64,000 nt of DNA from PSRJ01 sp963825305 (GTDB lineage Bacteria > Acidobacteriota > Terriglobia > Bryobacterales > Bryobacteraceae). Under the pieces are notes generated by a model. The model did not search any database, was not told the origin of the DNA, and worked only from the letters and a program-made list of their open reading frames with translations. Positions 36,250-44,717 of this stretch are shown here, one piece after another (position 1 is the stretch's first letter; each line of letters starts with the position of its first letter). Location of the stretch: NCBI GenBank assembly GCA_963825305.1, contig CAWGTA010000004.1, positions 620,001 through 684,000 on the forward strand, in the 5' to 3' direction. The position numbers and the translations under genes are program-made.

Positions 36250-37248
36250 ATGAGCTATCGATATCGAATCTCATCTCTTATCGCCGTGGCGTCACTGGCG
36301 GCGGTTGTCGCCGTGGGCCAGACCGAACCGTCCTCCTCGAAAGCGCCGGCGGCAAAAAACGCAAAGCCGTACACACCTCCGAAAACTCCGTGGGGCGATC
36401 CCGATCTTCAGGGATTGTGGCCGGGCAGCTTGAACATCCCGTTGCAGCGACCGGCCAGCTTTGGCGAGAGAAATGTTCTAACCGACGAGGAGCTTGCGGC
36501 GCGAGACAAGGCAGAAGCGCAGAGAGTCGAGAATGGCCATTGGATCGAGTACTACGCTGCCGTCCGTCAAGCATCGTTGATTGTCGATCCGAAGAATGGG
36601 AGGCTTCCTCCCATGACGCCCGAGGCGGCCAAGCGCAACAAGGAGATGCGCGACGGGCTGGGCCCACCGAGCTTGGGCGGCGTCGACAAACGCGCCGATT
36701 CGTGGACGGATTTCGATTTGTGGGGACGCTGCATCACGAAAGGGCTGATCGGTTCCATGATCCCCGGCAATCTTTACAACAAGGGAAACCAGATCCTGCA
36801 GGCGCCGGGCTACTTCATCATGCGCAATGAGATGGTGCACGAGACGCGTGTGATTCCTCTGGACGGACGCCCTCACTTGGGGCCGAATCTGCGTAGCTAC
36901 ATGGGCGACGGGCGGGGCCATTGGGAAGGCAACACCCTGGTTGTCGAGACCACCAATTTTGTAAAAGACATTGGCATGAACGGCATTGCGGAGGCGCTCC
37001 TGACGGATCAATTGCGCGTTGTGGAACGTTTCACGCGGACGGGCCCGGACGAACTGAGCTACGACGCCACGGTTGAGGATCCGGGCACCTGGACCAAGCC
37101 GTGGACCATGCATGTTCCCTTCAAGCTCGATCCCGACTACACGCTCTACGAGTATGCTTGTCATGAGGCCAACTACGGCTTGTCGGACATCCTGAAAGGT
37201 TTCCGCGAAGAAGAAAAGAAGCGGGCGGCTGGCGGAGCAGGCAAATAG
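36250..37248 (+). CDS. Secreted 'GKPDLSGLW'-related protein, paralogue 3
   Basis: A 332-residue exported protein, signal peptide about 1-23, then a Lys/Ala/Pro linker and TPWGDPDLQGLWPGSLNIPL, the family motif in a longer variant. Shared blocks are GRCITKGLIGSMIPGNLYNK, IPLDGRPHLGPNLRSYMGDG, HWEGNTLVVETTNFVKDIGM, RVVERFTRTGPDELSYDATV and EDPGTWTKPWTM. It lies between two DUF6152 genes (gaps of 19 and about 30 bases), so the three are probably an operon. No enzymatic motif is recognised. Confidence 0.7.
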   Translation: MSYRYRISSLIAVASLAAVVAVGQTEPSSSKAPAAKNAKPYTPPKTPWGDPDLQGLWPGSLNIPLQRPASFGERNVLTDEELAARDKAEAQRVENGHWIEYYAAVRQASLIVDPKNGRLPPMTPEAAKRNKEMRDGLGPPSLGGVDKRADSWTDFDLWGRCITKGLIGSMIPGNLYNKGNQILQAPGYFIMRNEMVHETRVIPLDGRPHLGPNLRSYMGDGRGHWEGNTLVVETTNFVKDIGMNGIAEALLTDQLRVVERFTRTGPDELSYDATVEDPGTWTKPWTMHVPFKLDPDYTLYEYACHEANYGLSDILKGFREEEKKRAAGGAGK

Positions 37249-37280
37249 GAGATGATTGCGATGCGAAAGAATATATTGAC

Positions 37281-37670
37281 ATGACTACATGCGTGGCTCT
37301 CTTGTCGATCGCTCTGCCGGCGTGGGCCCATCATTCGTTCACCGCGGAGTTCGACCAAAACAAAGTAGTCAAATTGCACGGAACGGTGACAAAGATGGAG
37401 TGGGTGAATCCCCACGCCTGGATTCACGTCGCTGTGCAGAACCCGGACGGCACGACCATCGAGTGGATGATCGAAGGGAACACGCCGAACGGTTTGTTGC
37501 GCCGCGGCTTCACTAAGCGCTCGCTCGAACCGGGAACGGAAGTCTACGTAGAGGGCTATCAGGCCAAGAGTGGCGACTATAAAGCGAACGGCAGCTCCAT
37601 CACCTTCAAGGACGGGAAGAAGCTATTCCTCGGTTCCTCGAAGGACGATGAGAAGCCTGGGCAGAAGTAA
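37281..37670 (+). CDS. DUF6152 family exported protein, copy 2, start disrupted
   Basis: A 129-residue DUF6152 protein: LPAWAHHSFTAEFDQNKVV, LHGTVTKMEWVNPHAWIHV and EGNTPNGLLRRGFTKRSLEP. The ORF from ATG 37281 lacks a basic n-region for its signal peptide. A short reading from ATG 37261 (RKNILT) supplies it but stops at 37282-37284; a one-base indel near 37,280 would join them into a normal precursor. It is about 58% like copy 1 by eye across the barrel, suggesting a duplication around the central gene. Confidence 0.7.
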   Translation: MTTCVALLSIALPAWAHHSFTAEFDQNKVVKLHGTVTKMEWVNPHAWIHVAVQNPDGTTIEWMIEGNTPNGLLRRGFTKRSLEPGTEVYVEGYQAKSGDYKANGSSITFKDGKKLFLGSSKDDEKPGQK

Positions 37671-37696
37671 GAGCGGTCCGCCGATGAGCCTCCGCG

Positions 37697-37719
37697 CCCT
37701 GACGGTCGCGGCTCGGTAG
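37697..37719. repeat. Half copy of the MITE-like arm
   Basis: CCCTGACGGTCGCGGCTCGG resembles the arm of the 34.1 and 39.2-kb elements but without an inverted partner. It sits in the 67-base gap between two convergent genes. Confidence 0.4.
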
Positions 37720-37737
37720 AACACATCGGCGGCGGAC

Positions 37738-39072
37738 TCACTTCCAGGCTGAATAGATCGGCTTGGCAACGACAAATTCGGGGTTCGCTCCCGCCTTCGG
37801 ACGAAACTTCTGAACGCGCCCGGCATCGACTTCCGCGACGTACAGATTCCCTTCCTGATCCACGCTCATCCCGTGGACGCCCCATAGGCCGCCGGGAAAA
37901 TCACCCATGCTGCCCCAGGAATACAGCAGGTGTCCTTGTAGGTCCCACTCCACCATTTTGTTGGTGGTGCGGTCATAGGTCCAAACGGATTTACCCGATC
38001 CGATGTACAGCAGGTGGAGGCTCGATGGGTCGGCGTCGATTTTCCATTCGTACAAATACTTGCCGTTTTCGTCGAACACCTGAACGCGATGGTTGTTACG
38101 ATCGTTCACAAATACGTGGTGCGTTGCGGGATCAACCGCAACCCCATGCACATTACTGAAGTAGCCTGGACGAGTGTCGATGGGACCGCGCGGAGGGCCG
38201 CCCAATTTGCCCCAATCCATGAGAAACTTCCCGTCTTTATTGAATTTCGCTACGCGCGTTCCGGTGTAGCCATCGGAGACGAAGAAAGTTCCGTCGGGCA
38301 GCCAATCGATGTAAGTCGGCCTGTTGAAGTGCGTGGCGTCCGCGCCGGCCACTCCCGGCGTCCCGATGGTCTGCAGCAGTTTGCTGCCATCGTGGGTGAA
38401 TTTGTAGATTACCTGCATGTTATCGTCGACGATCCAGACGTTCTTTTCCGGATCGTACGGGCTGATGTAGATGGAATGCGGCCGCCGGAACAAGTTGTCC
38501 CACTGCTTCCAGGTCTCGATGATCTTGCCATTGGCATCCACCACCACCACACAGTTTTCCCATTTCGCGTCCACTCCGAGCTGGCGATAGGGCGGGCCTT
38601 TAATCCCGATGTCCGGCGCCTTTCCCTCCCACGCCGTCAGCCACTCGCTCATATCGTTGTCGGTACCGCCCGTTCCCGGCAGAGAGGCTGTGGTCGCATC
38701 GCGCCAAAAACCAGCTACCGGAAAGCTGATGCTGGGTCCCAGTTGCGGCAGCAAGGCTGCTTTCGGCTGGGCCATCTTCGGCAGTTCGCCGCGGAAGAGC
38801 ATGTAGATACGATTGGGGCTTTCCGCAAAAACGCTTTCACCCGCGCCGTAGGTCCACTTTTCGTTCCCCGGCAAAGTGCTGATGTCCTGCGGCCAGTTCT
38901 TGACCACGTCGTAGGGGCCCGTCAGGTCCTCGGATCCCAGTCCACCGGGAACCGCTGCAAATCCAGTGCCCGGCTTCGGTTTCGCTTCGACGGTCGTCAA
39001 TCTTCCAGAGATCGTCAGCCCGATGCCGACGCCCAGCGCCAGCATGAATAGCATAAGCCCAACTTTTCGCAT
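37738..39072 (-). CDS. Exported NHL-repeat protein, peptidylglycine-lyase-like
   Basis: A 444-residue exported propeller. AGGAGGGG precedes ATG 39072, and the first 24 residues form a signal or anchor (VGLMLFMLALGVGIGLTISG). Blades include HSIYISPYDPEKNVWIVDDN, TYIDWLPDGTFFVSDGYTGT, HGVAVDPATHHVFVNDRNNH and HGMSVDQEGNLYVAEVDAG, similar to the lyase domain of peptide-amidating enzymes. The long N-terminal region (about 40-150) has no repeats. Ligand unknown. It is convergent with the DUF6152 gene. Confidence 0.8.
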   Translation of the reverse strand: MRKVGLMLFMLALGVGIGLTISGRLTTVEAKPKPGTGFAAVPGGLGSEDLTGPYDVVKNWPQDISTLPGNEKWTYGAGESVFAESPNRIYMLFRGELPKMAQPKAALLPQLGPSISFPVAGFWRDATTASLPGTGGTDNDMSEWLTAWEGKAPDIGIKGPPYRQLGVDAKWENCVVVVDANGKIIETWKQWDNLFRRPHSIYISPYDPEKNVWIVDDNMQVIYKFTHDGSKLLQTIGTPGVAGADATHFNRPTYIDWLPDGTFFVSDGYTGTRVAKFNKDGKFLMDWGKLGGPPRGPIDTRPGYFSNVHGVAVDPATHHVFVNDRNNHRVQVFDENGKYLYEWKIDADPSSLHLLYIGSGKSVWTYDRTTNKMVEWDLQGHLLYSWGSMGDFPGGLWGVHGMSVDQEGNLYVAEVDAGRVQKFRPKAGANPEFVVAKPIYSAWK

Positions 39073-39141
39073 GAATCCCCTCCTGAAATCCTCGGGTTCA
39101 CAGATCATACTATGCGGAACAAGAGTTATCCAGCACCCCGG

Positions 39142-39247
39142 AACCGCTCCCTATGGTCACGGCTCAGTAACGACGGCTGCGTTTTTCGAAGCAACGTCGC
39201 GATGACGATAACGTCATTTTACTGAGCCGTGACCATAGGGAGCGGTT
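39142..39247. repeat. MITE-like element, perfect 29-bp inverted arms
   Basis: Arms at 39142-39170 and 39219-39247, beginning AACCGCTCCC and containing GGTCACGGCTCAGT, are exact reverse complements, with 48 bases between. It lacks any ORF. It is between divergent genes and overlaps the false upstream start of the RND gene. The arms match the 34.1-kb element. Confidence 0.8.
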
Positions 39248-39294
39248 CTTGGCTTCGAAAACTTGCGTCTTGGTTTAAGCTAAAATCGGTCAGC

Positions 39295-42200
39295 GTGAAC
39301 GTTTCCGAGACTTTCATTCGAAGGCCCATCGCCACGAGCCTTCTAATGCTGGCGATTGCGATGTTCGGCATCATCGCCTATCACGTCCTGCCGGTCAGCG
39401 ACATGCCGCAGGTGGACTATCCGACCATACAGGTTTCGGCGGGCCTGCCGGGCGCGAGTCCGGACACCATGGCTTCCTCGGTGGCGACCGTCCTGGAGCG
39501 CCAGTTCACCACCATCGCGGGCCTGGACTCGATGATTTCGCAAAGCAACCAGGGGAGCACGAATATCACACTGCAGTTCAATTTGAGCCGCGATATCGAC
39601 GGCGCCGCGGTGGATGTCGAAACCGCCATCGCCGCGGCCATGCCGTTGCTGCCTCCCGGGATGCCGACTCCTCCCTCTTTCAAGAAACAGAACCCCGGCG
39701 ATCAAGCAGTCATCTATTTTGCGGCCACCTCGCCCACCATGGCGGTGGCGGATCTGGACGAGTATGCCGAACGAAGGATCGGCTCGCGCATCTCCATGGT
39801 TCCCGGCGTGGCCCAGGTGCAGATTTTCGGCGGCTCGAAGCGGGCCGTGCGGGTGCAGCTGGATCCCAACAAGCTGGCCTCCCACAGCATCGGCTTGAAT
39901 GAAGTCCAGAACGCCATCCAGAACTGGAACGTGAATTTGCCCACCGGCACTCTGTTCGGGGCGCACAAAGCCTACAACGTCCTGGCCAACGGGCAACTCA
40001 TGCGCGCGGTCGATTACCGGCCCTTAATCGTGACCTATCGCAACGGCGCCCCGGTGCGCCTGGACGAAGTCGCCCATGTCGTCGACGGCCTCGAAGATGA
40101 CAAACAGATGGCCTACATGTACGGCGACCTGTTCGGCATGAAGGGCACCAACGCCCTGATCATCGCGGTGAATCGGCAGCCCGGGACGAACACCATCCGG
40201 GTAATCGACGACATCCGCCGGCTGGGGCCGTACTTTCAGCAAATGGTCCCGCCGAGCGTGACGCTGACAATTCGCGGCGACAAGGGTAAGAACATCCGCG
40301 AAGCGTTTCAGGACATCCAGTTCACCATGATCGCCACACTGTCGCTCGTGATTCTGGTGATCTTCGTGTTCCTTCGCAATCTTTCGGCGACCATGATTCC
40401 TGCGATGGCGCTTCCGTTTTCCATTGTGGGCACGTTTTCGGTGATGTATCTTCTTGGCTTCACGCTGAACAGCATTTCGATGATGGCGCTCATTCTCTCG
40501 GTGGGCTTCGTGGTAGATGACGCCATCGTCATGCTGGAGAACATCGTCCGTCACCTGGAAAAAGGGGAAGAGCCGATTGTGGCGGCGCTCAACGGGTCGC
40601 GGGAGGTCGGCTTCACGATTGTCTCCATGACGCTCTCGCTGGCGGCGGTTTTTATTCCGATTCTGTTCATGGCGGGAATCCTGGGGCGCTTGTTCCGGGA
40701 ATTCGCGGTTACCATCTGCACCGCCATCCTGATCTCGGGCATCGTCTCAGTGACGCTCACGCCGATGCTGTGCAGCCGCTTTCTGCGCAAGCCCAAACCG
40801 CAGCGGCATGGCGTGCTCTATCGCATGGTGGAGAGCACCTTCGAAGCTACACGTAACCTGTACGGCAGCACGCTGAGCTGGGTACTTCAGCACCGGCCCG
40901 TGATGCTGTCGGTCCTGGTGGCGGTGGTCGGAGTGACGGGATATCTCTATGTTGCCGTGCCCAAGGGATTCATTCCCGACACTGACCAGGATCAGTTCAA
41001 CATCAACATGCAGATGGCGCAAGGCACATCCTACTATCAGACGCTGAAGTATTCGCAGATGATAGCCGAGATGGTAGTGAAGGATCCGGACGTGCTGACG
41101 TTTTTCATGCGCACGGGTGGCGGAGGCGCCAGCGGGAATGTCGGCAACCTCAGCGTCAATCTGAAACCCCGGCGGCAGCGAAAGTCCACGGTGGTGGATG
41201 TCGTGAACCGGGTTCGCCCGCGCATCTCCAATATTCCCGGACTGCGCGTCGGCATGCAGATTCCGCAGTCGATCCGTATCGGCGGGCGCAACTCATCGTC
41301 CGCTTACGACTACACTCTGTACGGTCCGGAAACGGACGAACTGTATCGCGCCGCCCCCAAGATGGAAGAGGCCATGACGCGGCTGCCGGGGCTGGTGGAT
41401 GTGATCAGCGACCTGCAGATCAAGAACCCGCAGATTGAAATTGAAGTCGACCGGGATCGTGCGGCGGCACTTAGCGTGGACTGGAACAATGTCGCCAACA
41501 TGTTGTACGACGCCTTTGGCCCGCAACTAGTCTCCACCATCTACGGGGCAGATAACCAGTACCGTGTGCTGCTGGAGTTGTTGCCTCAATATCAGGAGCA
41601 TGAGGATTCGCTCCGGCTGCTGTATCTCAAATCCAACACCGGGCAAATGGTGCCCCTATCGGCTATCGCGAAGTTGAAGCTGGACGCGGGTCCGACCAGC
41701 ATCAACCACACCGGCCAGTTGCCTTCAGTGACCATTTCTTTCGGGCTCAAGCCGGGCGTAGCGCTCGGCACGGCCACCGATGAAATCGAGGCAGCCGCCA
41801 AGGACATTCTGCCTGCGGCGGTCACCGGCGCCTTTCAGGGCTCCGCCAAACTTTTCCAGGACTCCATGCGCAACATGGGACTGCTGCTGCTGATCGCGAT
41901 CCTGGTGGTCTACATCGTCCTGGGCGTGCTCTACGAAAGTTACATCCATCCGTTGACGATTCTCTCCGGGCTGCCGTCCGCGGGTTTCGGCGCGCTGTTG
42001 ACGCTATTACTGTTCAAGATCGATTTGAGCATCTACAGCTTTGTGGGGCTGATCATGCTCATCGGGATCGTGAAGAAGAACGCCATTATGCAGATCGATT
42101 TCGCCTTGGAGGCGGAACGGAAAGAAGGCAAATCGCCCGCGGAGGCGATCTACGAGGGTTGTATGATCCGCTTCCGCCCGATCATGATGACCACCATGGC

Positions 42201-42423
42201 TGCGCTTTTGGGGGGCATCCCGGTGGCGTTGGGTTGGGGCGCAGGCGGCGAGGCGCGCCGGCCGTTGGGCATGGCGGTGGTGGGCGGCCTGGCGTTTTCG
42301 CAGTTGATGACTCTGTATCTGACTCCCGTGGTTTATACCTATATGTCCGCCGTATTGGAGTGGTGGCGCGGCTTGCGCGGGACCCGCAAGGTGCTGCACC
42401 CAGTTATGGAGACCGGAGACTGA
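39295..42423 (+). CDS. RND-family efflux permease (AcrB/MdtB-like)
   Basis: Proton-driven trimeric inner-membrane exporter of 1042 residues. It begins VSETFIRRPIATSLLMLAIA, as in MdtB/AcrB, and includes PQVDYPTIQVSAGLPGAS and the proton-relay Asp pair in SVGFVVDDAIVMLENI, plus the membrane lysine in GIVKKNAIMQIDFA. The two homologous halves and large periplasmic loops are complete. GTG 39295 was chosen because upstream sequence to 39229 is inside the inverted-repeat element. No membrane-fusion or outer-membrane partner is adjacent, so the adaptor must be encoded elsewhere. Confidence 0.93.
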   Translation: MNVSETFIRRPIATSLLMLAIAMFGIIAYHVLPVSDMPQVDYPTIQVSAGLPGASPDTMASSVATVLERQFTTIAGLDSMISQSNQGSTNITLQFNLSRDIDGAAVDVETAIAAAMPLLPPGMPTPPSFKKQNPGDQAVIYFAATSPTMAVADLDEYAERRIGSRISMVPGVAQVQIFGGSKRAVRVQLDPNKLASHSIGLNEVQNAIQNWNVNLPTGTLFGAHKAYNVLANGQLMRAVDYRPLIVTYRNGAPVRLDEVAHVVDGLEDDKQMAYMYGDLFGMKGTNALIIAVNRQPGTNTIRVIDDIRRLGPYFQQMVPPSVTLTIRGDKGKNIREAFQDIQFTMIATLSLVILVIFVFLRNLSATMIPAMALPFSIVGTFSVMYLLGFTLNSISMMALILSVGFVVDDAIVMLENIVRHLEKGEEPIVAALNGSREVGFTIVSMTLSLAAVFIPILFMAGILGRLFREFAVTICTAILISGIVSVTLTPMLCSRFLRKPKPQRHGVLYRMVESTFEATRNLYGSTLSWVLQHRPVMLSVLVAVVGVTGYLYVAVPKGFIPDTDQDQFNINMQMAQGTSYYQTLKYSQMIAEMVVKDPDVLTFFMRTGGGGASGNVGNLSVNLKPRRQRKSTVVDVVNRVRPRISNIPGLRVGMQIPQSIRIGGRNSSSAYDYTLYGPETDELYRAAPKMEEAMTRLPGLVDVISDLQIKNPQIEIEVDRDRAAALSVDWNNVANMLYDAFGPQLVSTIYGADNQYRVLLELLPQYQEHEDSLRLLYLKSNTGQMVPLSAIAKLKLDAGPTSINHTGQLPSVTISFGLKPGVALGTATDEIEAAAKDILPAAVTGAFQGSAKLFQDSMRNMGLLLLIAILVVYIVLGVLYESYIHPLTILSGLPSAGFGALLTLLLFKIDLSIYSFVGLIMLIGIVKKNAIMQIDFALEAERKEGKSPAEAIYEGCMIRFRPIMMTTMAALLGGIPVALGWGAGGEARRPLGMAVVGGLAFSQLMTLYLTPVVYTYMSAVLEWWRGLRGTRKVLHPVMETGD

Positions 42424-42438
42424 GAGTTAGCGCGCGGC

Positions 42439-43104
42439 ATGGACTACAAGGTGACGGTTATCGGCGGCGGACACATGGGATCCGCTTTTGCGACAGTGCT
42501 GTTCCATAACGGATTTGCCACGACGGTGTGGAACCGGACTGGCGCGAAAACGGAGAGCTTGGCAAGGCTCGGTCTTAGCGTAGCCCAGAGCGTCGGACTC
42601 CTGGGCCCGCCGATGCGGAATATCGTATCTTGACGGAGCCATTCTGGGCAGTCCGGTCGGGATCGGAACACCAGCCTGCACCATCTTCTATTCCGGGCCG
42701 GAGGAAGTCTTCAACCGCGCGAAGCCGGTTCTGATGGCCTTTGGCGATAGGACGATATTCGTACGGCATGAAATCGGTCATGCCTCGGCATTCGATGTTG
42801 CTGTCCTAACCTTCGGGGATTTCTGGAGACGATCAAGGGGTTGATGCCAGCCATGGAATCAATCTTCACCGACATGTCGCAGAGAGTTTCGTCAAAGAAT
42901 TACCGCGGCGATCAAGCTTCGCTCGAAGCGTATTCTGTGGTCACCAAGCAGCTTGTCAGCTGGTGCCAGGACCGAGGTTCGGACCACACTATTCCTGATG
43001 CGTACGTTAACCTCATGGAGCGAGCGATCCAGGCGGGCAAAAGTCAGGATGATTTCGCATGCCTGTTCGAGATTTTGTCCGACGCCACGAGCAAGCCACT
43101 CTGA
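42439..43104 (+). pseudogene. Decayed NAD(P)-binding 6-phosphogluconate-dehydrogenase-like reductase
   Basis: Remnant of an imine-reductase/6PGDH-like oxidoreductase. The Rossmann start is intact (VTVIGGGHMGSAFATVLFHN; TVWNRTGAK), then after SVAQSV the frame fails. Homology resumes at GISYLDGAILGSPVGIGTP, with about 65-70 codons missing between. A second gap of about 25 codons lies after DVAVLTFG, and the C-terminal helix domain follows (FLETIKGLMPAMESIFTDM; TIPDAYVNLMERAI) to 43104. Two internal deletions mark this as genuine decay, unlike the single-base breaks elsewhere. Confidence 0.75.
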
Positions 43105-43177
43105 TATTTTTTCATGGTGAGCGTCGGCATGAGTGCCGACGCCTTGAGTTTGGACATCCCGATTCCAGCAGCAACCC

Positions 43178-43256
43178 ACCGGCGGCGAAGACCGCCGGCG
43201 TTACGTAGCGCTGGCGGTCCTTGCCGCCGGCACAGGCACGCTGAGAGCGTGCGCCA
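43178..43256. repeat. Dispersed GC-rich repeat with TACGTA core, plus hairpin
   Basis: 43178-43232 carries ACGTAGCGCTGGCGG in the same context as 56739-56808 and as the reverse complement at 24.2 kb. A hairpin (arms GCACGCT / AGCGTGC) follows at about 43237-43253. No coding potential. Confidence 0.65.
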
Positions 43257-43259
43257 CAC

Positions 43260-44089
43260 TCATTTCGGCACTTGGTCGCCCACGATCTTCGACTCGACCC
43301 GGAACTTCTTGTAATTGCTCCACGTGATTTCCTGGTCCTCGGCCACTCTCTTCAGTAAACCGATGCGGCCGCTGCCGCTCAGAAATTCGCGCTTTGGCAG
43401 CCAGACTTCCTGGTTGACGCGGCTCTGTTCGTAGACCAGTTTCGCGCCGGGATTCAGCCGGGCGAGGAATAGACCGAACGAAATCGTTTCGGTGGTCTCG
43501 GCTTCAATACGTACCCACTCATACCCAGCCTTTTCGATCCAGATCTTTCCTCGGATCTTCATCAGAGCCCTGCCCTCGCGGCTTTTGGCGTGATATCGCG
43601 AATTGGGCGTACCGGAAATCACCCAAACCTCCTGGCCGTCCACTTGTTCGGTCGCCTTCCATACGGAAATCAAAGGCTTCCGGTATTTCCAGCAGGAACT
43701 CGCGCTCGCGGCGCCGCGACTTTTCGTACTCGGCGCTGCGGCGCTGTTTCTCCGCGGGTGTCTGCTTTCCCCAGTCGGGCGACGGCCGCGTCCAGCTTTT
43801 CCTGCTGCTTCCGTTGCTCTTCTGCGGTCAGTGGTTTGTGATCGCGGTTCAGCATTCGCCGATAGGGCAGGCCGTCCAGAATCATGGTTTCCCAGGACTC
43901 CTGGTGCTCCGACGTGACGTGATTCCGCGAATCGAAATGACGCTCGCGGGACTGGGCGACCCAGGTATAGTCCGCCATGCGGAGCCAGTTGACTTGATCC
44001 AGTTCCACGGATTTACGCACGATTTCCCGCGCGTCCTGGGAGAATGCCGGGGTCGTACAGCAGACCGCTATTATCAGGAGTACACGCAC
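43260..44089 (-). pseudogene. Exported protein resembling an outer-membrane lipoprotein-sorting-like fold, two frameshifts
   Basis: Secreted protein of about 275 residues split over three frames. N-terminal frame: signal VLLIIAVCCTTPAFSQ, then VELDQVNWLRMADYTWVAQ and ILDGLPYRRMLNRDHKPLT. After a shift near 43,785 comes DWGKQTPAEKQRRSAEYEK and IPEAFDFRMEG. After another near 43,650 comes VWVISGTPNSRYHAKSREGR and GKIWIEKAGYEWVRIEAET to 43260. The beta-rich end resembles LolA/LolB-like lipoprotein folds by pattern only. GTG 44089 is a likely start. Confidence 0.55.
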
Positions 44090-44165
44090 ATTACAAGGAA
44101 CGGCTCGGACCGTCTGCCGGTTACAGCCGTGGGTCACACGTCACCTGTCCGGCTAAAATTGCAGC

Positions 44166-44657
44166 ATGCCCCAAGCCGATCTCGCCCGATTATGGGAAGA
44201 ACATACCAATCATGAATTCGCGACCCGCGACACCGAAGCGACGCTGGCTACCATGGTGGAAGACGCCTACGTAAATCACGTCCCGGTGCTGACGGGTGGC
44301 GTGGGAAAAAGCGCCTTGCGCGTTTTCTATTCGCGCGACTTCATTCCGAGCATGCCTCCCGACACAAAGCTCAGGCCCATCTCTCGCACGGTGGGAGACG
44401 AGCAGTTGGTCGATGAAATGATCTTTTCGTTCACGCACACGCAGGAAATGCCGTGGATGTTGCCGGGGATTCGTCCTACCAATCGCCATGTGGAAGTGGC
44501 GTTGGTGGCGATCGTACGTTTCCGCGATGGCAAGCTTGCGCATGAACACATCTACTGGGACCAGGCGTCGGTACTAAAGCAGATTGGGTTACTGACAGAT
44601 CCAGCGCTACCGGTCTTTGGAGCTGAATCCGCGCGGAAGGTGCTCGGCGACCGATGA
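44166..44657 (+). CDS. SnoaL/NTF2-like fold protein
   Basis: A 163-residue cytosolic alpha-beta barrel protein of the SnoaL-like (NTF2) type: NHEFATRDTEATLATMVEDAYVNHVP, then FYSRDFIPSMPPD, VDEMIFSFTH and RDGKLAHEHIYWDQASVLKQ, the usual end of this fold. Members act as isomerases, cyclases or dehydratases, or bind small ligands. No catalytic pair is assigned. It is followed by the carboxymuconolactone decarboxylase gene 60 bases later. Confidence 0.75.
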   Translation: MPQADLARLWEEHTNHEFATRDTEATLATMVEDAYVNHVPVLTGGVGKSALRVFYSRDFIPSMPPDTKLRPISRTVGDEQLVDEMIFSFTHTQEMPWMLPGIRPTNRHVEVALVAIVRFRDGKLAHEHIYWDQASVLKQIGLLTDPALPVFGAESARKVLGDR

Positions 44658-44717
44658 CGCCTCTCCCGTTCCGGCAGCAGCTTTGACATAATCGTACCCT
44701 CGGGAAGGAGACCGCAA

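Noticed and set aside
38014..39051. A 345-residue rightward ORF
   Set aside because: It is antisense to the NHL gene; no signal, motif or ribosome site.
39229..39294. Longer N-terminus for the RND pump
   Set aside because: It would be translated from the inverted-repeat element and adds nothing like the family; GTG 39295 starts the normal sequence.
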